Part shown: piece after piece, positions 50,339 to 56,183 of the stretch | Layout: every line of letters starts with the position of its first letter | Position numbering within the stretch: position 1 is the first letter of the stretch | Origin: Villigracilis sp900696595 | Lineage (GTDB): Bacteria > Chloroflexota > Anaerolineae > Anaerolineales > Villigracilaceae | Length of the DNA: 56,183 nucleotides | Direction: 5' to 3' | NCBI GenBank assembly: GCA_030263615.1 | Contig: SZPH01000014.1 | Location: forward strand, 1 to 56,183 | Notes under the pieces: generated by a model | The model's input: the letters and a program-made list of their open reading frames with translations, nothing else | Told to the model about the DNA's origin: nothing | Databases searched by the model: none | Position numbers and translations under genes: made by a program

Positions 50339-51568
50339 ATGACCCTTTACCTGCGCCTGGCATGGCGCAACGTCTGGCGGCACAGACGCCGGACATTCCT
50401 GATCGCCATCGGCATGGGCGTGACGATGTCTTTACTGGTGATGTACGACGGATTGATCGGCGGCTTCGAGCAGGCGATTTACGGCAACGCCATTCAACTG
50501 CTCGGCGGCAACATTCAAATCCACGCGCCGGGATATGGCGGCAAGGCGGGACGCAAACCCCTGCTCGCGTTGGATGATCCCGACGCGGTCGTGCAAGCGG
50601 CGGAATCGCATCCCGACGTGGTCGCCGCCTCGAAGCGAATCGTCACCGGCGGGCTGGTTACAAACCGCGAGGGCGCGTTTGCGATCACCATCGTCGGCGT
50701 CGAGACGGACAAGGAGGGCAAAATCACGCCCGTTTCATCGAACATCTCCAGCGGACGCTACCTCCTGCCCGACGATGCGGATGCGATCGTCATCGGCCGG
50801 GGACTGGCGAACGCCATGGAGATCGAAGTCGGCGACCGCATCACGATGGTCGGCAACACCACGCACGAACAAACCCGCCAGCGCACCATGACGGTGATCG
50901 GCATCTACGACGTGGGCGTGCCTTCGGTGGAGAAGGGAACGATTTACATCTCACTTGCCGAGGCGCAAAACCTTTTCGGTCTCGAAGGTCAGGTGACCGA
51001 AGTCGTCATTTCGCTGAAACAGATCGGGCTGGAACCCGGCGTGATGAACGCCATCGAAACATCCGCGCCCGGCTATGAGATCGAAAGCTGGGAGACGAGC
51101 ATCCCCGACTTGAAGAAAACGATGGACATGAAAACCGGCGTGATGGGCGTCTTCGGCGTCTTCATGCTCGGCATCGCAGCCATCGGCATTCTCAACCTGT
51201 TGATGATGGCGGTCTTCGAGCGCACGCGCGAGATCGGCGTCATCGGCGCGCTGGGACTCAAACCGCGCGAGATCACCATCCTCTTTCTCACGGAAGGGAT
51301 TCTGATCGGCTTGATGGGCGCGGCGTTCGGCGCGATATTGGGTACGGCCATCAACGGCATCCTCGGCGTGTACGGTTTGGATTATTCGCAGTTCTCGGAC
51401 CTGACCGAATACACGGCGCTCATCAGCGGGAGCATTTATCCGCAACTTGTTCCGTTGAAGGTGTTGAAACACGCCCTCACGGTCGCGATCATCGCCGCGC
51501 TGGCGGCGTTGTATCCCGCCCTCGAAGCGTCGCGCCGCGAACCGGCGGAGGCGCTGCATTATGTGTAA
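50339..51568 (+). CDS. FtsX-like ABC permease, first (MacB/LolC type)
   Basis: A 409-residue permease of a mechanotransmitting ABC exporter. Order: short cytoplasmic helix (LRLAWRNVWRHRRRTFLI), TM1 (~20-45), a large extracytoplasmic MacB-core domain (~46-265), then three TM helices with the FtsX signature (MAVFERTREIGVIGALGLKPREI) and the ending ALYPALEASRREPAEALHYV. The ATG at 50339 is preceded by AAAGGAA. It pairs with the second permease at 51618 and the ATPase at 52898. In this class the permease domain transmits force to an extracytoplasmic substrate rather than moving it through the membrane. Confidence 0.9.
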   Translation: MTLYLRLAWRNVWRHRRRTFLIAIGMGVTMSLLVMYDGLIGGFEQAIYGNAIQLLGGNIQIHAPGYGGKAGRKPLLALDDPDAVVQAAESHPDVVAASKRIVTGGLVTNREGAFAITIVGVETDKEGKITPVSSNISSGRYLLPDDADAIVIGRGLANAMEIEVGDRITMVGNTTHEQTRQRTMTVIGIYDVGVPSVEKGTIYISLAEAQNLFGLEGQVTEVVISLKQIGLEPGVMNAIETSAPGYEIESWETSIPDLKKTMDMKTGVMGVFGVFMLGIAAIGILNLLMMAVFERTREIGVIGALGLKPREITILFLTEGILIGLMGAAFGAILGTAINGILGVYGLDYSQFSDLTEYTALISGSIYPQLVPLKVLKHALTVAIIAALAALYPALEASRREPAEALHYV

Positions 51569-51572
51569 AACA

Positions 51573-51606
51573 AAACCTGACAGGTCTTAAGAGACCTGTC
51601 AGGTTT
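51573..51606. repeat. Nested ACCTGACAGGT palindrome, copy in the FtsX-FtsX gap
   Basis: AAACCTGACAGGTCT (51573-51587) and AGACCTGTCAGGTTT (51592-51606), perfect 15-bp stem, four-base loop TAAG. Confidence 0.9.
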
Positions 51607-51617
51607 GGAGAGGCAAG

Positions 51618-52838
51618 ATGATGAACTACTTCAAAATGGCATATCGCAACCTCGGCAGGCATCGCCGGCGCTCCATCCTTTCGGGGCTGGCGCTCGCGCT
51701 CGGCACAACCCTGCTGATGTTCATCGCCGCGTTCTTTACGGGCGAGATGCGCAGTTCGATGGAAACCACCCTGCGGCTCAACACCGGTCACATCCAGGTG
51801 CAGAATGCGGATTACGACCCGGACAAACTCAGCGTGGCGTGGGAATACCTGATCGAAAACCCGGATCAAACCGCCGCTCAAATCGGGTCGCTGGACCCTG
51901 TGCATGTTGCCACGCCGAGACTCGCCGCCAGCGGAATCGTCTCCGTCCGCGATGAGTCGGCCGGGGCGCAGATCATGGGCATCGTCCCGGAGTCCGAGGC
52001 GAACGATCCGTATCGGGATGGAATCGTCTCTGGAGAATTCCTCGCCGCCGACGACCGCGAGGGAATCCTGATCGGGCTTCCGCTTGCCGATAGTTTGAAC
52101 TTGAAGGCGGGCGACTCGATCAACCTGCTGATCAACACTTCCGACGGCGACGTGGACGAACAGCAATTCACGATTCGCGGAATCTTCACCACCGGCACAA
52201 GCGCGTGGGACAAGGGCATCGTCTTCCTGCCGCTTGCCAAGGCGCAGACCTTCGCGCGGGCGGAGAATCACGCCAGCATGATCTTCGTCCTGTTGAAAGA
52301 TCGCGAACAGGCAGATGAAGTCGCCGCCGCGATTCAAGGCGAAGGCATCAAGGTCAAGACCTGGACGGAGATGAACGAACTGCTCGTGATGGTGGAGGAT
52401 TTCTCGAACGCCTACCTCGCCGTCATCAACCTGATCGTGCTGGGCGTGACCGCGACCGTCATCGTCAACACGCTCTTGATGTCCGTCTTCGAACGCACGC
52501 GCGAGATCGGAGTCCTCTCCGCCATCGGCATGAAGGGACGGCAGGTCATTGCCCTGTTCCTGGCTGAGGCATTTTTGCTGGCGGTCAGCGGAGTGGGCGC
52601 CGGTTCATTGGCGGGCTGGGCGCTCTCGGCATATTTTGCAAAGGTCGGCGTGTATTTCGGCGATCTGGGCATCGGCGCCGAGATGCTTTTGGAAGACCGC
52701 ATCTACACCTACCTCACGCTCGATTCCGCGATCACCCTGATCGTGACAGCGTTCCTAATCACCATCCTCGCTTCGCTTTACCCGGCCCGCATGGCCTCCC
52801 GCATGGAGCCGGTGGAAGCCCTGCGCGGCGCGCAATAA
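51618..52838 (+). CDS. FtsX-like ABC permease, second
   Basis: A 406-residue paralogue of the first permease with the same order: MAYRNLGRHRRRSILSGLAL start, large extracytoplasmic domain (~45-265), then MSVFERTREIGVLSAIGMKGRQ and the ending ASLYPARMASRMEPVEALRG. The two permeases probably form a heterodimer around the single ATPase. GGAGAGGC precedes the ATG. The extracytoplasmic domains differ much more than the TM parts, which suggests separate contacts for the two fusion proteins downstream. Confidence 0.9.
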   Translation: MMNYFKMAYRNLGRHRRRSILSGLALALGTTLLMFIAAFFTGEMRSSMETTLRLNTGHIQVQNADYDPDKLSVAWEYLIENPDQTAAQIGSLDPVHVATPRLAASGIVSVRDESAGAQIMGIVPESEANDPYRDGIVSGEFLAADDREGILIGLPLADSLNLKAGDSINLLINTSDGDVDEQQFTIRGIFTTGTSAWDKGIVFLPLAKAQTFARAENHASMIFVLLKDREQADEVAAAIQGEGIKVKTWTEMNELLVMVEDFSNAYLAVINLIVLGVTATVIVNTLLMSVFERTREIGVLSAIGMKGRQVIALFLAEAFLLAVSGVGAGSLAGWALSAYFAKVGVYFGDLGIGAEMLLEDRIYTYLTLDSAITLIVTAFLITILASLYPARMASRMEPVEALRGAQ

Positions 52839-52849
52839 ACATCCAACCG

Positions 52850-52882
52850 AGACCTGACAGGTTTCCAAAACCTGTCAGGTCT
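52850..52882. repeat. Nested ACCTGACAGGT palindrome, copy in the FtsX-ATPase gap
   Basis: AGACCTGACAGGTTT (52850-52864) and AAACCTGTCAGGTCT (52868-52882), perfect 15-bp stem, three-base loop CCA. Confidence 0.9.
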
Positions 52883-52897
52883 GATAAGGAGTAAAAA

Positions 52898-53581
52898 ATG
52901 GAAGTCGCGAAATTAACGGACGTCACCCGCGTTTACAGAATCGGCGAGGTGCAAACCCGCGCCCTGAACGGAGTCAGCCTGACGATTGGGAACGGGGAAT
53001 TCACGTCGCTGGTGGGTCCTTCCGGTTCCGGCAAGACCACGCTTCTGCAATTGATCGGCTGTCTTGATAGACCGTCGTCCGGCAGTGTGGTCATCAACGG
53101 ACAGGAAACGACAAACCTGAACCGCAACCAGCGCGCGGATCTGCGCAAAGGGACGATTGGCTTTGTCTTTCAATTCTTCGCGCTCATCCCCACGCTGACG
53201 GCGTACGAAAACGTGGAAATGCCGCTCCTGCTCAACGGCAGGACGCCCGCCCAGCGCAAACAGCGCGCGATGGAACTGCTCGAAGCCGTTGACCTCAAAG
53301 ACCGCGCGCATCACCGCCCCGATCAACTCAGCGGCGGACAACAACAGCGCGTCGCCGTCGCCCGCGCCCTCTCCACAAACCCGACCATGATCCTCGCCGA
53401 CGAACCGACCGCCAACCTCGACACGTCCAACGGCGAGCAGGTGATGGAGATCATGAAGAAACTCAACAAGGAAACCGGCGTGACCTTCGTCTTCGCCACG
53501 CACGACCCGCGCGTGATCAAATACGCCTCGCGCGTGGTCACACTGCGCGACGGGGTGATAGAAAAAGATGAAATAAAGTAA
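52898..53581 (+). CDS. ABC exporter ATPase (LolD/MacB type)
   Basis: A 227-residue ATPase of the MacB/LolD class: Walker A at residues 40-47 (GPSGSGKTTLL), Q-loop FQFFALIPTLTAYENVEMPL, signature LSGGQQQRVAVARAL, Walker B MILADEPTANLD and switch His in FATHDPRV. AAGGAG precedes the ATG at 52898. It serves the two FtsX permeases upstream, and the fusion proteins downstream complete the efflux system. Length and motif order are normal for the family. Confidence 0.95.
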   Translation: MEVAKLTDVTRVYRIGEVQTRALNGVSLTIGNGEFTSLVGPSGSGKTTLLQLIGCLDRPSSGSVVINGQETTNLNRNQRADLRKGTIGFVFQFFALIPTLTAYENVEMPLLLNGRTPAQRKQRAMELLEAVDLKDRAHHRPDQLSGGQQQRVAVARALSTNPTMILADEPTANLDTSNGEQVMEIMKKLNKETGVTFVFATHDPRVIKYASRVVTLRDGVIEKDEIK

Positions 53582-53612
53582 CGCAAAATTCATTTTGCGA
53601 TTTGGAGACCGC

Positions 53613-54434
53613 ATGAAGAAAATCTTATCCATCGTCGTCCTTGCGCTGGCGCTGTCCGCGTGCGGAGCGGCTCAGGGAACAGAACCCATTCCAACCGTCG
53701 TGATCGAGGCGGGGTCTTCATCCAACCCGGAACAACCGTCAGGCGGCGATTCCGTCACAGCGTCCGCCGTGGTCGTTCCGGTCAAAACCGCGCGGCTGTC
53801 GTTTGCAAACATCGGGCGCGTGACTCACGTCAACGTTCAAGCCGGGGATTCGGTGAACGAAGGCGATGCGCTGGTTCAACTCGACACGTCCATTTTGGAG
53901 GCGAAGGCGCGCGAGGCGGAGGCGAACCTTGCGTATGCGGAGATCAACCTCAGTTATCTCGTCCGTAATGTGGGATGCCGCGGCGAGGGATGCGCGCCTT
54001 CCTACAAACATATCGAAGTGGCGCAAGTGGACGTTGCCCGCGCCCAGGCTTTATTGGATTCTGCCAAAGCGACTCTCGAATCGCAGTCGGCTCTGACCGC
54101 GCCTTTTGCGGGTTCCGTTATATCGGTGGACATCTCGCCGTATGAGATTGCAACCCCGGGGCAGACGCTGGTGGTGGTCGGCGATCTCTCGAACTATCGC
54201 ATCGAGACCACAGACTTAAGCGAACGCGACGTGACGAAAGTGCGCGTCGGTCAATCCGCGACGGTTACTATCGAAGCGCTGGGCGAAGAGTTTACGGGTA
54301 AAGTGGTTGACATTGCGCGCGTTTCAACGGAACTCGGCGGCGACGTGGTCTTCAAAGTGACGATCGAACTCGACAAACAACCTTCCGGTCTGCTCTGGGG
54401 CATGAGCGCGGACGTCAAGATTGCAACGGAGTGA
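53613..54434 (+). CDS. Membrane-fusion lipoprotein of the efflux system, first
   Basis: A 273-residue HlyD/MacA-like adaptor with a lipobox LSAC (Cys17). It has a biotinyl-lipoyl-like half-motif (ANIGRVTHVNVQAGDSVNEG), a short helical hairpin (~90-165), the second lipoyl half (LTAPFAGSVISVDISPYEIA) and a beta-barrel part (TTDLSERDVTKVRVGQSATV). It ends GLLWGMSADVKIATE. In a single-membrane cell it would sit on the outer face and guide substrate to or from the FtsX domains. The next gene, a paralogue, overlaps or abuts its stop. Confidence 0.88.
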   Translation: MKKILSIVVLALALSACGAAQGTEPIPTVVIEAGSSSNPEQPSGGDSVTASAVVVPVKTARLSFANIGRVTHVNVQAGDSVNEGDALVQLDTSILEAKAREAEANLAYAEINLSYLVRNVGCRGEGCAPSYKHIEVAQVDVARAQALLDSAKATLESQSALTAPFAGSVISVDISPYEIATPGQTLVVVGDLSNYRIETTDLSERDVTKVRVGQSATVTIEALGEEFTGKVVDIARVSTELGGDVVFKVTIELDKQPSGLLWGMSADVKIATE

Positions 54435-54439
54435 GGGGC

Positions 54440-55399
54440 ATGAAACAATCTTTCCTTATGCTCAAGTCGCCGTCCCCGGCGGCGGTGGGAGAAATTGCTG
54501 AAAAAAACCAGGGACAAACCACGGAGGCGCGGAGACACCGAGGAAATAAGAGGAAAAAAGTCCGCGCCTCTGTGTCTCAGTGGGTAGTGAGTTGTTTTTT
54601 CATCGGTCTATTGTTGACCGCCTGCGCGAGTCAAACGCCGCCGGTCGCGGAAACCGCCGTCCCGGAGATCGAAGCGGCGGTGAATCAATCGTCGGATGTC
54701 GTCGTCGCTTCGGCGCGGGTCGAACCGGCTCAAATCTCGCAATTGGGATTCCTCATCTCCGCGCTCGTGAAGGAGATTCCGGTGAGCGAAGGCGATGAAG
54801 TGAAAGCGGGCGACGTGTTGATGACGCTGAACGCGCCCGAACTCGAATTCGCCGTCCTTGCCGCCGAAGCGGATTATCAATCCAAGAGTCAAGCCGCCGA
54901 GTTGCAAAAGGCGGACCGCGTGTTGTACGTGGACCCGAACACGGGCGAAAAGAGTTGGTATCCCCTGCCGCGCGAGGTATATTTGAAAGCGCTGGCCACT
55001 GCGGACGTAGCCAAATCTCAATGGGATTCCGCGCTGGCGAACCTTGCCCAAGCCACGATCACCGCGCCTTTCGACGGCACAATCGTTGACATTGCCGTCG
55101 TCCCCGGCGAACTGGCGCAAGTGAATCAAGTCGTGTTGACGCTTGCGGACTTGAACCATTTACAGATCGTCACCACCGACCTGAGCGAACGAGACATCGC
55201 CCGCGTCAAGATCGGCCAGGGCGCGACCGTTTATATCGAAGCGTTGGATTTGACTTTGACCGGGGAAGTCGTCCGCATCTCGCCCATCTCTGAAAACGTC
55301 GGCGGAGATGTGGTCTTTCCGGTTACGATTCAACTGGATGAAGGGGCGGAAGGTCTGCTGTGGGGCATGAGCGCGGAAGTGGCGATTGAGGCAAGGTAG
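54440..55399 (+). CDS. Membrane-fusion lipoprotein of the efflux system, second, with repeat-derived N-terminus
   Basis: A 319-residue paralogue of the preceding adaptor, with lipoyl halves (ISALVKEIPVSEGDEVKAG and ITAPFDGTIVDIAVVPGE) and barrel (TTDLSERDIARVKIGQGATV), ending GLLWGMSAEVAIEAR. The lipobox is LTAC (Cys62), far from the start for a lipoprotein. Residues about 26-48 (QTTEARRHRGNKRKKVRASV) are encoded by a CCACAGAGAC-family hairpin, so the n-region of the signal peptide was extended or replaced by repeat DNA. A GTG at 54431 is also possible. The barrel is intact. Confidence 0.85.
   Translation: MKQSFLMLKSPSPAAVGEIAEKNQGQTTEARRHRGNKRKKVRASVSQWVVSCFFIGLLLTACASQTPPVAETAVPEIEAAVNQSSDVVVASARVEPAQISQLGFLISALVKEIPVSEGDEVKAGDVLMTLNAPELEFAVLAAEADYQSKSQAAELQKADRVLYVDPNTGEKSWYPLPREVYLKALATADVAKSQWDSALANLAQATITAPFDGTIVDIAVVPGELAQVNQVVLTLADLNHLQIVTTDLSERDIARVKIGQGATVYIEALDLTLTGEVVRISPISENVGGDVVFPVTIQLDEGAEGLLWGMSAEVAIEAR
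54517..54584. repeat. CCACAGAGAC-family hairpin inside a coding sequence
   Basis: AAACCACGGAGGCGCGGAGA on the left and CCGCGCCTCTGTGTCTCAGT on the right, around AGGAAATAAGAGGAAAAAAG. It is read in frame in the signal-peptide region of the second fusion lipoprotein. Confidence 0.8.
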
Positions 55400-55410
55400 G
55401 GGGAGTTTAT

Positions 55411-56091
55411 GTGGGCCTCGTGAACGCAACAATGAATTCATCCAATCATTTATTTCGCGCGCTCATTCTCACACTGTTGTTTTTCCTTTTCGCATCAGGC
55501 GCAACAAACTGTTCGTCGCGCCTGTCGAATACGACCGGCGCGCCAACTCCAATCACGCCTTCCCCGGCGCCGCCGTCTGTTCAAACTGCTTCTCCCGCCA
55601 TTTTCACTCCCCCGGTTACGGCAACCCTTTATTCAACTCCCGCTCCGTTGGCGCAGCCTGACTTTCGATTTTCAGCAGGCGTAGAAGACCCTCAACTTGC
55701 CGAAGCGATACAAATTACGTTACAAGAAAAAACAGGCTTGGCCGTCTTTGGGGGTCGCCCATTCTGTTCATACGCCCTGCTCATGCCGCTGCAAACGACC
55801 ATGGACGGGAAAACCCAGGCTTATTTGCAAGTCTTATGTATTGAATTCTATTTGAAAGATGGGGCGTTATTGCAAGGCACAGGAATCAGCATACCCGCAG
55901 CATTATCACTCTCCAGGCAAAACGATGGCTGGCATGTGGTTGAATATCGGCGACCCCAAACGGGAAACTGGGGCGAAAGCCTGCGCGAGATTTTTCCGCC
56001 CGAAGCCCTGGACTTGCTTATCATGTCAACCCCGGACGAGATTTTGCGACACAACGCTGTTGTTGACATGCTTTTTCAAAAAAATCTTTAG
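55411..56091 (+). CDS. Hypothetical lipoprotein with PT-rich stalk
   Basis: An unrecognised 226-residue protein. Start GTG at 55411, with GGGGGAG just upstream, or ATG at 55432. A hydrophobic segment (FRALILTLLFFLFASGATNC) ends in a possible but poor lipobox (ATNC). A Thr/Pro/Ala-rich stalk (~45-80) follows, then a globular domain of ~140 residues (DPQLAEAIQITLQEKTGLAV, LQVLCIEFYLKDGALLQGTG, GWHVVEYRRPQTGNWGESLR). The domain is predicted to face outside. It follows the efflux operon by 11 bases and may be cotranscribed, but no family link was found. Confidence 0.6.
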   Translation: MGLVNATMNSSNHLFRALILTLLFFLFASGATNCSSRLSNTTGAPTPITPSPAPPSVQTASPAIFTPPVTATLYSTPAPLAQPDFRFSAGVEDPQLAEAIQITLQEKTGLAVFGGRPFCSYALLMPLQTTMDGKTQAYLQVLCIEFYLKDGALLQGTGISIPAALSLSRQNDGWHVVEYRRPQTGNWGESLREIFPPEALDLLIMSTPDEILRHNAVVDMLFQKNL

Positions 56092-56183
56092 CGACCCGAC
56101 AGTTTCATGAATAGGTGCATAAAGATAGTGGAAAGGGCAACAGACGCAATAATTGTCTTTCAATAAAACGCCAACCGATTTGA

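Overview
This window looks like a chromosomal segment of a Chloroflexota bacterium, most probably class Anaerolineae. The call rests on gene content, not on any rRNA. The signs are three tandem lipoproteins with NBR1-type Ig domains, Thr/Pro-rich 'PTPTP' linkers and tails on secreted proteins, many lipoboxes with no outer-membrane assembly genes, a sortase, a cluster of GT-C membrane glycosyltransferases, and many interspersed palindromic repeats. No rRNA, CRISPR array, transposase or prophage was seen.

Layout. 1-1476: start of a 23S rRNA uracil methyltransferase, a 57-residue membrane protein and a sortase. 1501-3528: ABC-F ATPase. 3651-9133: three GT-C type membrane proteins, two of them tandem paralogues. 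9293-11134: fused homocysteine methyltransferase/methylenetetrahydrofolate reductase. 11142-12729: AT-richer island with a decayed restriction endonuclease, an intact HTH-nuclease gene and two orphan small genes. 12783-16568: more GT-C-like membrane proteins. 16596-17888: nucleotidyltransferase and coaX. 17950-21103 (minus): YvlD-like membrane protein and two TPR proteins. 21315-23455: trmD and an MFS carrier. 23588-29936: two BMP-type substrate-binding lipoproteins with ATPase and two permeases, a nucleoside-type ABC importer. 30366-33724: three NBR1-Ig lipoproteins. 33839-35955 (minus): HtrA-like lipoprotein protease and CbpA-like J protein. 36383-38897: LOG protein, then tmk-clbS-like-map on the minus strand. 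39093-41914: Zn/Mn ABC importer. 42031-45134: two M1-type metallopeptidase lipoproteins. 45249-48287 (minus): pepF and ychF. 48366: tRNA-Leu(CAA). 48603-49403: membrane protein with a duplicated motif. 49597-55399: TetR-controlled MacB-like ABC efflux operon with two FtsX permeases, one ATPase and two lipoprotein membrane-fusion proteins. 55411-56091: a further lipoprotein.

How genes work together. The ABC importer modules (BMP and metal) and the efflux operon are complete. The metal importer sits directly upstream of two predicted zinc peptidases. Secreted proteins are mostly lipoproteins, as expected if the cell has a single membrane.

The most striking signals are not single genes. First, at least eight families of short palindromic or tandem repeats fill the intergenic gaps and also run into coding sequences, supplying signal-peptide residues, linkers, start regions and stop codons. 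Second, eight genes have a -10-like hexamer only 6-9 bases before the start codon and no ribosome binding site, which implies leaderless transcription. Third, the efflux operon carries a nested palindrome in three successive gaps and begins at a strong promoter overlapped by two TetR-type operators. All functions are inferred from sequence reading alone; no database search was run.
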